Of a DNA stretch of 64,000 nt, positions 34,585 to 47,310 are shown one piece after another. The notes beneath the pieces were generated by a model. That model searched no databases. It was not told the origin of the DNA and saw only the letters and a program-made list of their open reading frames with translations. The DNA comes from Cervus elaphus (lineage: Eukaryota > Chordata > Mammalia > Artiodactyla > Cervidae), in assembly GCF_910594005.1 (NCBI RefSeq), contig NC_057827.1, positions 3,534,001 to 3,598,000 of the forward strand, in the 5' to 3' direction. Numbering within the stretch: position 1 is the first letter of the stretch; each line of letters begins with the position of its first letter. Both the position numbers and the translations under genes were made by a program.

Positions 34585-35378
34585 TTGGTCCACGGAGGTC
34601 TTTCGTGTTGCTAAGTGACCTCAGGATCCCTCTAGCCTTGAAACAGTGTTCTTGGGTTTTCTCTTGAGTGCCACCAAGAAATCAAGGCTCCTTTCATGTG
34701 TGATGTGCAACACGGAATTGCCCTGCACGCAGTGCAGGGGAATCAGGCCTCATCTCGCGGCGAGGGGGAAGTCTCATGGTTTTTCTCGAGTTGCGGCGGG
34801 AACCTGGGGTATATTCTCGAGTTACGACGGGGATGGCCCTTCCACCCACGTGTTTGTTCAGCGACGTCAGGACTCCTAGCTAGTTGCGAGGGATAACTCG
34901 GGATTCTCCTCGAGGCTTGGCAGGGCAATTGGGACGCCTCTCCAGCTGAGGCGGGAGACCAAGGGTCCCTTTCCATGTGCCACAGGAATCCTGGGACTCC
35001 TATCAAGTTTCACGAGGAGTCAGGCATCGTCTCCTTTGGAGGCACTGATCTCCGCGTACCTCTGGAGTTTTCAAAGGATGTGAGGCCTCCGGTCGCCATG
35101 AGGTGGGGAACTAGGTCTTTCTCTGTGGTGTACACAGGGGATTCAGACATCCTTTCCTCTTGGGAGATTCAAGACGAGCCTGCATTCAAGTCACTGCAGG
35201 GATATCCGGCCTTATTTCGAGTCAGGGCATCGCGGTGTCCATTCCTTTTGAGGCCGCAAACTCAGGGTCCCTCTCACATACCTAGAGCTGAGAGAAGCCT
35301 CCTCTTGAGGTGCTTGTGGTAAGGTGGTATTCCTCTGGAGTCAAAGCCAGGGACTAACCTCTCATCTCGAGTTGATTT
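34585..35378 (+). repeat. Satellite monomer 44, class H
   Basis: 794 bp. H features gctaagtgacc and gggataactcgg. Private: cggaggtctttcg, ttgggttttctcttgag, accaagaaatc (one base lost), cctagctag, tttcctcttgg. Confidence 0.92.
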
Positions 35379-36173
35379 GTGGTCCACGGAGCTCTTTGGT
35401 GTTGCTACAGTGACCTCAGGATCCCTCTAGCCTTGAAACAGTGTTCTTGGGGTTTCTCTGGAGTGCCATCAAGGAAATCAAGGCTCCTTTCATGTGTGAT
35501 GTGCAACACGGAATTGCTCTGCACGCAGTGCAGGGGAATCGGACCTCATCTCGCGGCGAGGGAAAAGTCTCATGGTTTTTCTCGAGTTGCGGCGGGAACC
35601 TGGGGTATATTCTCGAGTTACGACGGGGATGGCCCTTCCACTCACGTGTTTGGTCAGCGACGGCAGGACTCCTGCCTAGTTGCGAGGGACAACTCGGGAT
35701 TCTCCTCGAGGCTTGGCAGGGCAATTGGGACGCCTCTCCAGCTGAGGTGGGAGACCAAGTGTCCCTTTGCACGTGCACAGGAATCCTGGGACTCCGATCA
35801 AGTTTCGCGAGGAGTCAGGCATCGTCTCCTTTGGAGGCACTGATCTCCGAGTACCTCTGAAGTTTTCAAAGAATGTGAGGCCTCCGGTTGCGATGAGGTG
35901 GGGAACAAGGTCTTTCTCTGTGGTGTCCACAGGGGATTCAGACATCCTTTCGTCTTGGGAGATGCAAGACGAGCCTGCATTCAAGTCACTGCAGGGATAT
36001 CCGGCCTTATTTCGAGTCAGGGCATCGCGGTGTCCATTCCACTTGAGGCCGCAAACTCAGGGTCCCTCTCACATACCTAGAATTGAGAGAAGCCTCCTCT
36101 TGAACTGCTTGTGGTAAAGTGGTAGTCATCTGGAGTCGAAGCCAGGGACTAACCTCTCATCTCGAGTTGATTT
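35379..36173 (+). repeat. Satellite monomer 45, F head / E tail
   Basis: 795 bp. Close to monomer 43. Own changes: ctctttggtg, gaggtgggagacc, gtgtccacagg. Tail gtaaagtgg is shared with 43. Confidence 0.92.
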
Positions 36174-36969
36174 TTGGTCCACGGAGCTCTTTCGTGTAGC
36201 TACAGTGACCTCAGGATTCCTCTAGCCTTGAAACAGTGTTCTTGGGGTTTCTCTGGAGTGCCACCAAGGAAATCAAGGCTCCTTTCATGTGTGATGTGCA
36301 ACACGGAATTGCTCTGCACGCAGTGCAGGGGAATCGGGCCTCATCTCCCGGCGAGGGGGAAGTCTCATGGTTTTTCTCGAGTTGCGGCGGGAACCTGGGG
36401 TATATTCTCGAGTTACGACGGGGATGGCCCTTCTACACACGTGTTTCTTCAGCGACGTCAGGACTCCTGCCTAGTTGCGAACGACAACTCGGGATTCTCC
36501 ACGAGGCTTGGCAGGGCAATTGGGACGCCTCTCCAGCTGAGGCGGGAGACCAAGGGTCCCTTTCCATGTGCCAAAGTAATCCTGGGACTCCTATCAAGTT
36601 TCACGAGGAGTCAGGCATCGTCTCCTTTGGAGGCACTGATCTCCGCGTACCTCTGGAGTTTTCAAAGGATGTGAGGCCTACGGTCGCAATGAAGTGGGGA
36701 ACTAGGTCTTTCTCTGTGGTCTCCACAGGGGATTCAGACATCCTTTCATCTTGGGAGATGCAAGACGAGCCTGCATTCAAGTCACTGCAGGGATATCCGG
36801 CCTTATTTTGCGTCAGGGCATCATGGTGTCCATTCCACTTGAGGCCACAAAATCAGTGTCCCTCTCACATACCTAGAGCTGAGAGAAGCCTCCTCTTGAG
36901 GTGCTTGTGGTAAGGTGGTATTCCTCTAGAGTCGAAGCCAGGGACTAATCTCTCATTTCGAGTTGATTC
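36174..36969 (+). repeat. Satellite monomer 46, class B
   Basis: 796 bp. B features with the gtcgcaatgaag/ttttgcgtc tail. Private: ccaaagtaatcc, cctctagagtcg, aatctctcatttcg. Full 225-codon open frame. Confidence 0.92.
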
Positions 36970-37765
36970 TTGGTTCACGGAGCTCTTTCGTGTTGCTACA
37001 GTGACCTCAGGATCCCTCTAGCCTTGAAACAATGTTCTTTGGGTTTCTCTGGAGTGCCACCAAGGAAATCAAGGCTCCTTTCATGTGTGATGTGCAACAC
37101 GGAATTGCCCTGCACGCAGTGCAGGGGAATCGGGCCCCATCTCGTGGCGAGGGGGAAGTCTCATGGTTTTTCTCGAGTTGCGGCGGGAACCTGGGGTATA
37201 TTCTCGAGTTACGACGGGGATGGCCCCTCCACTCACGTGTTAGTTCAGCGACGGCAGGACTCCTGCCTAGTTGCGAGGGACAACTCGGGATTCTCCTCGA
37301 GGCTTGGCAGGGCAATTGGAACGCCTCTCCAGCTGAGGCGGGAGACCAAGGATCCCTTTTCACGTGCCACAGGAATCGTGGGACTCCTATCAAGTTTCAT
37401 GAGGAGTCAGGCATCGTCTCCTTTGGAGGCACTGATCTCCGCGTACCTCTGGAGTTTTCAAAGGATGTGAGGCCTCCGGTCGCCATGAGGTGGGGAACTA
37501 GGTCTTTCTCTGTGGTCTACACAGGGGATTCAGACATCCTTTCATCTTGGGAGATGCAAGACGAGCCTGCATTCAAGTCACTGCAGGGATATCCGGCCTT
37601 ATTTCGAGTCAGGGCATCGCAGTGTCCATTCCACTTGAGGCCGCAAAATCAGGGTCCCTCTCACATACCTAGAGCTGAGAGAAGCCTCCTCTTGAGGTGC
37701 TTCTGGTAAGGTGGTATTCCTCTGGAGTCGAAGCCAGCGAGTAACCTCTCATCTGCAGTTGATTT
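36970..37765 (+). repeat. Satellite monomer 47, unclassified
   Basis: 796 bp. Variants: ggttcacgg, aacaatgttctttgg, gggccccatctcg, cccctccactc, gttagttcagcgacgg, aatcgtggg, cttctgg, gagtaacctc, tctgcagttg. Related to monomer 50 at 2387 bp. Confidence 0.92.
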
Positions 37766-38561
37766 TTGGTCCACGGAGCTCTTTCGTGTTGCTACAGTGA
37801 CCTCAGGATCCCTCTAGCCTTGAAACAGTGTTCTTGGGGTTTCTCTGGAGTGCCATCAAGGAAATCAAGGCTCCTTTCATGTGTGATGTGCAACACGGAA
37901 TTGTTCTGCACGCAGTGCAGGGGAATCGGGCCTCATATGGCGGCGAGGGGGTAGTCTCATGGTTTTTCTCGAGTTGCAGCGGGAACCTGGGGTATATTCT
38001 AGAGTTACGACGGGGATGGCCCTTCTACACACGTGTTTGTTCAGCGACGTCAGGACTCCTGCCTAGTTGCGAGGGACAACTCGGGATTCTCCTCGAGGCT
38101 TGGCAGGGCAATTGGGACGCCTCTCCAGCTGAGGTGGGAGACCACGGGTCCCTTTCCACGTGCCACAGGAATCCTGGGACTCCTATCAAGTTTCAGGAGG
38201 AGTCAGGCATCGTCTCCTTTGGAGGCACTGATCTCCGCGTACCTCTGGAGTTTTCAAAGGATGTGAGGCCTCCGGTCGCCATGAGGTGGGGAACTAGGTC
38301 TTTCTCTGTGGTCTACACAGGGGATTCAGACATCCTTCCGTCTTGGGAGATGCAAGACGAGCCTGCATTCAAGTCACTGCAGGGATATCCGGCCTTATTT
38401 CGAGTCAGGGCATGGCGGTGCCCATTCCTTTTGAGGCCGCAAACTCAGGGTCCCTCTCACATACCTAGAGCTGAGAGAAGCCTCCTCTTGAGGTGCTTGT
38501 GGTAAGGTGGTATTCCTCTGGAGTCGAAGCCAGGGACTAACCTCTCATCTCGAGTTGATTT
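37766..38561 (+). repeat. Satellite monomer 48, class D
   Basis: 796 bp. D with tcatatggcgg, ttgcagcggg, ttctacacacg (B-like), tttcaggagg. The tail ends catggcggtgcccattccttttg (H-like). Confidence 0.92.
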
Positions 38562-39356
38562 GTGGTCCACGGAGCTCTTTCGTGTTGCTACAGTGACCTC
38601 AGGATCCCTCTAGCCTTGAAACAGTGTTCTTGGGGTTTCTCTGGAGTGCCATCAAGGAAATCAAGGCTCCTTTCATGTGTGATGTGCAACAGGGAATTGC
38701 TCTGCACGCAGTGCAGGGGAATCGGACCTCATCTCGCGGCGAGGGAAAAGTCTCATGGTTTTTCTCTAGTTGCGGCGGGAACCTGGGGTATATTCTCCAG
38801 TTACGACGGGGATGGCCCTTCCACTCACGTGTTTGGTCGGCGACGGCAGGACTCCTGCCTAGTTGCGAGGGACAACTCGGGATTCTCCTCGAGGCTTGGC
38901 AGGGCAATTGGGACGCCTCTCCAGCTGAGGCGGGAGACCAAGTGTCCCTTTGCACGTGCACAGGAATCCTGGGACTCCGATCAAGTTTCGCGAGGAGTCA
39001 GGCATCGTCTCCTTTGGAGGCACTGATCTCCGAGTACCTCTGAAGTTTTCAAAGAATATGAGGCCTCCGGTTGCGATGAGGTGGGGAACAAGGTCTTTCT
39101 CTGTGGTCTCCACAGGGGATTCAGACATCCTTTCGTCTTGGGAGATGCAAGACGAGCCTGCATTCAAGTCACTGCAGGGATATCCGGCCTTATTTCGAGT
39201 CAGGGCATCGCGGTGTCCATTCCACTTGAGGCCGCAAACTCAGGGTCCCTCTCACATACCTAGAATTGAGAGAAGCCTCCTCTTGAGGTGCTTGTGGTAA
39301 GGTGGTATTCCTCTGGAGTCGAAGCCAGGGACTAACCTCTCATCTCGAGTTGATTT
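38562..39356 (+). repeat. Satellite monomer 49, F head / E tail (E end replaced)
   Basis: 795 bp. Like 43 and 45 until agaattgag, then the ordinary ttgaggtgc instead of gaactgc, so the exchange point lies in the last ~60 bp. Private: aacagggaattg, attctccag, ggtcggcgacgg, aagaatatgagg. Confidence 0.92.
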
Positions 39357-40152
39357 GTGGTCCACGGAGCTCTTTCGTGTTGCTACAGTGACCTCAGGAT
39401 CCCTCTAGCCTTGAAGCAGTGTTCTTGGGGTTTCTCTGGAGTGCCACCAAGGAAATCAAGGCTCCTTTCATGTGTGATGTGCAACACGGAATTGCCCTGC
39501 ACGCAGTGCAGGGGAATCGGGCCTCATCTCGCGGCGAGGGGGACGTCTCATGGTTTTTCTCGAGTTGCGGCGGGAACCTGGGGTATATTCTCGAGTTACG
39601 ACGGGGATGGCCCTTCCACTCACGTGTTTGGTCAGCGACGGCAGGACTCCTGCCTAGTTGCGAGGGACAACTCGGGATTCTCCTCGAGGCTTGGCAGGGC
39701 AATTGGGACGCCTCTCCAGCTGAGGCGGGAGACCAAGGGTCCCTTTTCACGTGCCACAGGAATCGTGGGACTCCTATCAAGTTTCATGAGGAGTCAGGCA
39801 TCGTCTCCTTTGGAGGCACTGATCTCCGCGTACCTCTGGAGTTTTCAAAGGATGTGAGGCCTCCGGTCGCCATGAGGTGGGGAACTAGGTCTTTCTCTGT
39901 GGTCTCCACAGGGGATTCAGACATCCTTTCATCTTGGGAGATGCAAGACGAGCCTGCATTCAAGTCACTGCAGGGATATCCGGCCTTATTTCGAGTCAGG
40001 GCATCGCAGTGTCCATTCCACTTGAGGCCGCAAAATCAGGGTCCCTCTCACATACCTAGAGCTGAGAGAAGCCTCCTCTTGAGGTGCTTCTGGTAAGGTG
40101 GTATTCCTCTGGAGTCGAAGCCAGGGAGTAACCTCTCATCTCGAGTTGATTT
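39357..40152 (+). repeat. Satellite monomer 50, unclassified
   Basis: 796 bp. Variants: ttgaagcagtg, ttgccctgc, ggggacgtctc, tttggtcagcgacgg, ttttcacg, aatcgtggg, cagtgtcc, aaaatcagg, cttctgg. The second half resembles monomer 47. Confidence 0.92.
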
Positions 40153-40947
40153 TTGGTCCACGGAGCTCTTTCGTGTTGCTACAGTGACCTCAGGATCCCT
40201 CTAGCCTTGAAACAGTGTTCTTGGGGTTTCTCTGGAGTGCCATCAAGGAAATCAAGGCTCCTTTCATGTGTGATGTGCAACACGGAATTGCTCTGCACGC
40301 AGTGCAGGGGAATCGGGCCTCATCTCGCATCGAGGGGGAAGTCTCATGGTTTTTCTCGAGTTGCGCCGGGAACCTGGGGTATATTCTCGAGTTACGACGG
40401 GGATGGCCCTTCCACACACGTGTTTGTTCAGCGACGTCAGGACTCCTGCCTAGTTGCGAGGGACAACTCGGGATTCTCCTCGAGGCTAGCAGGGCAATTG
40501 GGACGCCTCTCCAGCTGAGGCGGGAGACCAAGGGTCCCTTTCCACGTGCCACAGGAATCCTGGGACTCCTATCAAGTTTCACGAGGAGTCAGGCATCCAC
40601 TCATTTGGAGGCACTGATGTCCACATACCTCTGGAGTTTTCAAAGGATGTGAGGCCTCCGGTCGCGATGAGGTGGGGAACTAGGTCTTTCTCTGTGGTCT
40701 CCACAGGGGATTCAGACATCCTTTCATCTTGGGAGATGCAAGAGGAGCCTGCATTCAAGTCACTGCAGGGATATCCGGCTTTATTTTGCGTCAGGGTATC
40801 GCAGTGTCCATTCCACTTGAGGCCGCAAAATCAGGGTTCCTCTCACATACCTAGAGCTGAGAGAAGCCTCCTCTTGAGGTGCTTGTGGTAAGGTGGTATT
40901 CCTCTGGAGTCGAAGCCAGGGACTAACCTCTCATCTCGAGTTGATTT
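40153..40947 (+). repeat. Satellite monomer 51, unclassified, divergent middle
   Basis: 795 bp. Variants: ctcgcatcgagg, tgcgccggg, gaggctagcagg (one base lost), gcatccactcatttgg, gatgtccacatacc, cagggtatcgcag, gggttcctc. Confidence 0.92.
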
Positions 40948-41743
40948 GTGGTCCACGGAGCTCTTTCGTGTTGCTACAGTGACCTCAGGATCCCTCGAGC
41001 CTTGAAACAGTGTTCTTTGGGTTTCTCTGGAGTGCTACCAAGGAAATCAAGGCTCCTTTCATGTGTGATGTGCAACACGGAATTGCTCTACACGCAGTGC
41101 AGGGGAATCGGGCCTCATATCGCGGCGAGGAGGCAGTCTCATGGTTTTTCTCGAGTTGCGGCGGGAACCTGGGGTATATTCTAGAGTTACGACGGGGATG
41201 GCCCTTCCACCCACGTGTTTGTTCAGCGACGTCAGGACTCCTGCCTAGTTGCGAGGGACAACTCGGGATTCTCCTCGAGGCTTGGCAGGGCAATTGGGAC
41301 ACCTCTCCAGCTGAGGCGGGAGACCACGGGTCCCTTTCCAAGTGCCACAGGAATCCTGGGACTCCTATCAAGTTTCACGAGGAGTCAGGCATCGTCTCCT
41401 TTGGAGGCACTGATCTCCGCGTACCTCTGGAGTTTTCAAAGGATGTGAGGCCTCCGGTCGCCATGAGGTGGGGAACTAGGTCTTTCTCTGTGGTCTACAC
41501 AGGGGATTCAGACATCCTTCCGTCTTGGGAGATGCAAGACGAGCGTGCATTCAAGTCACTGCAGGGATATCCGGCCTTGTTTCGAGTCAGGGCATCGCGG
41601 TGTCCATTCCACTTGAGGCCACAAACTCAGGGTCCCTCTCACATACCTAGAGCTGAGAGAAGCCTCCTCTTGAGGTGCTTGTGGTAAGGTGGTATTCCTC
41701 TGGAGTCGAAGCCAGGGACTAACCTCTCATCTCGAGTTGATTT
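40948..41743 (+). repeat. Satellite monomer 52, class D
   Basis: 796 bp. D/D2 intermediate: ccctcgagcc, gttctttggg, ctctacacg, gaggaggcagtc, ctagagttacg, gggacacc, ccaagtgcc. D tail with gagcgtgc. The tail begins the six-monomer match. Confidence 0.92.
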
Positions 41744-42538
41744 GTGGTCCACGGAGCTCTTTCGTGTTGCTACAGTGACCTCAGGATCCCTCGAGCCTTG
41801 AAACAGTGTTCTTGGGGTTTCTCTGGAGTGCCATCAAGGAAATCAAGGCTCCTTTCATGTGTGATGTGCAACACGGAATTGCTCTGCATGCAGTGCAGGG
41901 GAATCAGGCCTCACCTCGCGGTGAGGGGGAAGTCTCATGGTTTTTCTCGAGTTACGGCGGGAACCTGGGGTATATTCTCGAGTTACGTCGGGGATGGCCC
42001 TTCCAACCACGTGTTTGTTCAGCGACGTCAGGACTCCTGCCTAGTTGCGAGGGAGAACTCGGGATTCTCCTCGAGGCTTGGCAGGGCAATTAGGACGCCT
42101 CCCCAGCTGAGGCGGGAGACCAAGGGTCCCTTTCCACGTGCACAGGAATCCTGGGACTCCTATCAAGTTTCACGAGGAGTCAGGCATCGTCTCCTTCGGA
42201 GGCACTGATCTCCGCATACCTCTGAAATTTTCAAAGGATGTGAAGCCTCCGGTTGCGATGTGGTGGGGAACTAGGTCTTCTTCTGTGGTCTCCACAGGGG
42301 ATTCAGACATCCTTTCATCTTGGCAGATGCAAGAGGAGCCTGCATTCAAGTCACTGCACGGATATCCGGCCTTATTTCGAGTCAGGGCATCGCGGTGTCC
42401 ATTCCACTTGAGGCCGCAAAATCAGGGTCCCTCTCACATACCTAGAGCTGAGAGAAGCCTCCTCTTGAGATGCTTGTGGTAAGGTGGTATTCCTCTGGAG
42501 TCGAAGCCAGGGACTAACCTCTCATCTCGAGTTGATTT
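41744..42538 (+). repeat. Satellite monomer 53, class C
   Basis: 795 bp. C with ccctcgagcc, gcatgcag, cggtgagg, ccttcggagg, gtgaagcctcc, gcacggatatcc. Twin of monomer 59. Confidence 0.92.
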
Positions 42539-43333
42539 TTGGTCCACGGAGCTCTTTCGTGTTGCTACAGTTACCTCAGGATCCCTCTAGCCTTGAAACA
42601 GTGTTCTTGGGGTTTCTCTGGAGTGTCATCAAGTAAATCAAGGCTCCTTTCATGTGTGATGTGCAACACGGAATTGTTCTGCACGCAGTGCAGGGGAATC
42701 GGGCCTCATCTCGCAGCGAGGGGGAAGTCTCATGGTTTTTCGCGAGCTGCGGCGGGAACCTGGGGTATATTCTCGAGTTACGACGGGGATGGCCCTTCCA
42801 CACACGTGTTTGTTCAGCGACGTCAGGACTCCTGCCTAGTTGCGGGGGACAACTCGGGATTCTCCTCGAGGCTTGGCAGGGCAATTGGGACGCCTCTCCA
42901 GCTGAGGCGGGAGACCAAGGGTCCCTTTCCACGTGCCACAGGAATCCTGGGACTCCTATCAAGGTTCAAGAGGAGTCAGGCATCGTCTCCTTTGGAGGCA
43001 CTGATCTCCGCGTACCTCTGGAGTTTTCAAAGGATGTGAGGCCTCCGTTCGCCATGAGTAGGGAAATAGGTCTTTCTCTGTGGTCTCCTCAGGGGATTCA
43101 GACATCCTTTCCTCTTGGGAGATGCAAGTCGAGCCTGCATTCAAGTCACTGTCGGGATAACCGGCCTTATTTTGCGTCAGGGCATCGCAGTGTCCATTCC
43201 ACTTGAGGCCGCAAACTCAGGGTCCCTCTCACATACCTAGAGCTGAGAGAAGCCTCCTCTTGAGGTGCTTGTGGTAAGGTCGTATTCCTCTGGAGTCGAA
43301 GCCAGGGACTAACCTCTCATCTCGAGTTGATTT
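42539..43333 (+). repeat. Satellite monomer 54, class A
   Basis: 795 bp. A with ctcgcagcgag and gcgagctgcgg. A one-base loss at ccatgagtaggg explains the length. Private: gtcgggataacc, ggtcgtattcc. Twin of monomer 60. Confidence 0.92.
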
Positions 43334-44129
43334 TTGGTCCACGGAGCTCTTTCATGTTGCTACAGTGACCTCAGGATCCCTCTAGCCTGGAAACAGTGTT
43401 CTTGGGGTTTCTCTGGAGTGCCATCAAGGAAATCAAGGCTCCTTTCATGTGTGATGTGCAACACGGAATTGCTCTGCACGCAGTGCAGGGGAATCAGGCC
43501 TCACCTCGCGGCGAGGGTCAAGTCTCATGGTTTTTCTCGAGTTGCGGCGGGAACCTGGGGTATATTCTCGAGTTACGACGGGGTTGGGCCTTCCACTCAC
43601 GTGTTTGATCAGCGACGGCAGGACTCCTGCCTAGTTGCGAGGGACAACTCGAAATTCTCCTCGAGGCTTGGCAGGGCAATTGGGACGCCTCTCCAGCTGA
43701 GGCGGGAGACCAAGGGTCCCTTTTCACGTGCCACAGGAATCGTGGGACTCCTATCAAGTTTCATGAGGAGTCAGGCATCGTCTCCTTTGGAGGCACTGAT
43801 CTCCGCGTACCTCTGGAGTTTTCAAAGGATGTGAGGCTTCCGGTCGCGATGAGGTGGGGAACTAGGTCTTTCTCTGTGGTCTACACAGGGGATTCAGACA
43901 TCCTTTCATCTTGGGAGATGCAAGACGAGCCTGCATTCAAGTCACTGCAGGGATATCTGGCCTTATTTCGAGTCAGGGCTTCGCGGTGTCCATTCCGCTT
44001 GAGGCCACAAACTCAGGGTCCTTCTCACATACCTAGAGCTGAGAGAAGCCTCCTCTTGAGGTGCTTGTGGTAAGGTGGTATTCCTCTGGAGTCGAAGCCA
44101 GGGACTAACCTCTCATCTCGAGTTGATTT
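43334..44129 (+). repeat. Satellite monomer 55, class G
   Basis: 796 bp. Full G: tagcctggaaac, caggcctcacctcg, gagggtcaag, gggttgggcc, tttgatcagcgacggc, actcgaaattc, aatcgtggg, ttccgcttgagg. Closest to monomer 19. Confidence 0.92.
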
Positions 44130-44925
44130 GTGGTCCACGGAGCTCTTTCGTGTTGCTACAGTGACCTCAGGATCCCTCTAGGCTTGAAACAGTGTTCTTG
44201 GGGTTTCTCTGGAGTGCCATCAAGGAAATCAAGGCTCCTTTCATGTGTGATGTGCAACAGGGAATTGCTCTGCACGCAGTGCAGGGGAATCGGGCCTCAT
44301 ATCGCGGCGAGGGGGTAGTCTCATGGTTTTTCTCGAGTTGCGGCGGGAACCTGGGGTATATTCTCGAGTTACGACGGGAATGGCCCTTCCACCCACGTGT
44401 TTGTTCAGCGACGTTAGGACTCCTGCCTAGTTGTGAGGGACAACTGGGGATTCTCCTCGAGGCTTGGCAGGGCAATTGGGACGCCTCTCCAGCTGAGGTG
44501 GGAGACCACGGGTCCCTTTCCACGTGCCACAGGAATCCTGGGACTCCTATCAAGTTTCACGAGGAGTCAGGCATCGTCTCCTTTGGAGGCACTGATCTCC
44601 GTGTACCTTTGGAGTTTTCAAAGGATGTGAGGCCTCCGGTCGCCATGAGGTGGGGAACTAGGTCTTTCTCTGTGGTCTACACAGGGGATTCAGACATCCT
44701 TCCGTCTTGGGAGATGCAAGACGAGCCTGCATTCAAGTCACTGCAGGGATATCCGGCCTTGGTTCGAGTCAGGGCATCGCGGTGTCCATTCCACTTGAGG
44801 CCACAAACTCAGGGTCCCTCTCACATACCTAGAGCTGAGAGAAGCCTCCTCTTGAGGTGCTTGTGGTAAGGTGGTATTACTCTGGAGTCGAAGCCAGGGA
44901 CTAACCTCTCATCTCGAGTTGATTT
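44130..44925 (+). repeat. Satellite monomer 56, class D
   Basis: 796 bp. D with taggcttg, aacagggaattg, gggaatggcc, gcgacgttagg, ttgtgagg, gtgtacctttgg, ccttggttcg. Full 225-codon open frame. Confidence 0.92.
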
Positions 44926-45719
44926 GTGGTCCACGGAGCTCTTTCGTGTTGCTACAGTGACCTCAGGATCCCTCTAGCCTTGAAACAGTGTTCTTGGGGT
45001 TTCTCTGGAGTTCCACCAAGGAAATCAAGGCTCCTTTCATGTGTGATGTGCAACACGGAATTGCTCTGCACGCAGTGCAGGGGAATCGGGCCTCATCTCC
45101 CGGCGAGGGGGAAGTCTCAGGGTTTTTCTCGAGTTGCGGCGGGAACCTGGGGTATATTCTAGAGTTACGACGGGGATGGCCCTTCCACCCACGTGTTTGT
45201 TCAGCGACGTCAGGACTCCTGCCTAGTTGCGAGGGACAACTCAGGATTCTCCTCGAGGCTTGGCAGGGCAATTGGGACGCCTCTCCAGCTGAGGCGGGAG
45301 ACCAAGGTCCCTTTGCACGTGCACAGGAATCCTGGGACTCCGATCAAGTTTCGCGAGGAGTCAGGCATCGTCTCCTTTGGAGGCACTGATCTCCGAGTAC
45401 CTCTGAAGTTTTCAAAGGATGTGAGGCCTCCGGTTGCGATGAGGTGGGGAACAAGGTCTTTCTCTGTGGTCTCCACAGGGGATTCAGACATCCTTTCGTC
45501 TTGGGAGATTCAAGACGAGCCTGCATTCAAGTCACTGCAGGGATATCTGGCCTTATTTCGAGTCAGGGCATCGCGGTGTCCATCCCACTTGAGGCCGCAA
45601 ACTCAGGGTCCCTCTCACATACCTAGAATTGAGAGAAGCCTCCTCTTGAACTGCTTGTGGTAAGGTGGTAGTCATCTGGAGTCGAAGCCAGGGACTAACC
45701 TCTCATCTCGAGTTGATTT
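44926..45719 (+). repeat. Satellite monomer 57, E tail
   Basis: 794 bp. Head ggagttccacc, tctcccggcg, tctcagggtttttc as in monomer 23. Two one-base losses (gaccaaggtccc, gcacgtgcacagg). Private: actcaggattc, gagattcaag, tccatcccac. Confidence 0.92.
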
Positions 45720-46515
45720 TTGGTCCATGGAGCTCTTTCGTGTAGCTACAGTGACCTCAGGATTCCTCTAGCCTTGAAACAGTGTTCGTGGGGTTTCTCT
45801 GGAGTGCCACCAAGGAAATCAAGGCTCCTTTCATGTGTGATGTGCAACACGGAATTGCTCTGCACGCAGTGCAGGGGAATCGGGCCTCATCTCGCGGCGA
45901 GGGGGAAGTCTCATGGTTTTTCTCGAGTTACGGCGGGAACCTGGGGTATATTCTCGAGTTACGACGGGGATGGCCCTTCTACACACGTGTTTGTTCAGCG
46001 ACGTCAGGACTCCTGCCTAGTTGCGAACGACAACTCGGGATTCTCCACGAGGCTTGGCAGGGAAATTGGGACGCCTCTCCAGCTGAGGCGGGAGACCAAG
46101 GGTCCCTTTCCATGTGCCAAAGGAATCCTGGGACTCCTATCAAGTTTCACGAGGAGTCAGGCATCGTCTCCTTTGGAGGCACTGATCTCCGCGTACCTCT
46201 GGAGTTTTCAAAGGATGTGAGGCCTCCGGTCGCCATGAGGTGGGGAACTAGGTCTTTCTCTGTGGTCTACACAGGGGATTCAGACATCCTTCCGTCTTGG
46301 GAGATGCAAGACGAGCCTGCATTCAAGTCACTGCAGGGATATCCGGCCTTGTTTCGAGTCAGGGCATCGCGGTGTCCATTCCACTTGAGGCCACAAACTC
46401 AGGGTCCCTCTCACATACCTAGAGCTGAGAGAAGCCTCCTCTTGAGGTGCTTGTGGTAAGGTGGTATTCCTCTGGAGTCGAAGCCAGGGACTAACCTCTC
46501 ATCTCGAGTTGATTT
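45720..46515 (+). repeat. Satellite monomer 58, B head / D tail
   Basis: 796 bp. B with gttcgtggg, gagttacggcgg, cgaacgac, gggaaattgg, ccaaagg. From about 46200 it becomes D tail (gtctacacagg, ccttccgtc), and that tail belongs to the six-monomer match. Confidence 0.92.
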
Positions 46516-47310
46516 GTGGTCCACGGAGCTCTTTCGTGTTGCTACAGTGACCTCAGGATCCCTCGAGCCTTGAAACAGTGTTCTTGGGGTTTCTCTGGAG
46601 TGCCATCAAGGAAATCAAGGCTCCTTTCATGTGTGATGTGCAACACGGAATTGCTCTGCATGCAGTGCAGGGGAATCAGGCCTCACCTCGCGGCGAGGGG
46701 GAAGTCTCATGGTTTTTCTCGAGTTACGGCGGGAACCTGGGGTATATTCTCGAGTTACGTCGGGGATGGCCCTTCCAACCACGTGTTTGTTCAGCGACGT
46801 CAGGACTCCTGCCTAGTTGCGAGGGAGAACTCGGGATTCTCCTCGAGGCTTGGCAGGGCAATTAGGACGCCTCCCCAGCTGAGGCGGGAGACCAAGGGTC
46901 CCTTTCCACGTGCACAGGAATCCTGGGACTCCTATCAAGTTTCACGAGGAGTCAGGCATCCTCTCCTTCGGAGGCACTGATCTCCGCATACCTCTGAAAT
47001 TTTCAAAGGATGTGAAGCCTCCGGTTGCGATGTGGTGGGGAACTAGGTCTTCTTCTGTGGTCTCCACAGGGGATTCAGACATCCTTTCATCTTGGCAGAT
47101 GCAAGAGGAGCCTGCATTCAAGTCACTGCACGGATATCCGGCCTTATTTCGAGTCAGGGCATCGCGGTGTCCATTCCACTTGAGGCCGCAAAATCAGGGT
47201 CCCTCTCACATACCTAGAGCTGAGAGAAGCCTCCTCTTGAGGTGCTTGTGGTAAGGTGGTATTCCTCTGGAGTCGAAGCCAGGGACTAACCTCTCATCTC
47301 GAGTTGATTT
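46516..47310 (+). repeat. Satellite monomer 59, class C
   Basis: 795 bp. Twin of monomer 53 at 4772 bp. Own changes: cggcgagg restored, catcctctcc. Confidence 0.92.

Larger units (their letters stand above)
41385..43570 (+). repeat. Six-monomer higher-order unit, matching segment copy 1 (D tail-C-A-G head)
   Basis: Matches 46157-48343 at a shift of 4772 bp, six monomers (4773 after a 1-bp deletion in monomer 54). Shared private variants include ccctcgagcc, gcatgcag, ccttcggagg, gtgaagcctcc, gcacggatatcc and ttcgcgagctgcgg. The full order from monomer 53 to 58 is C-A-G-D-E-B. Confidence 0.85.
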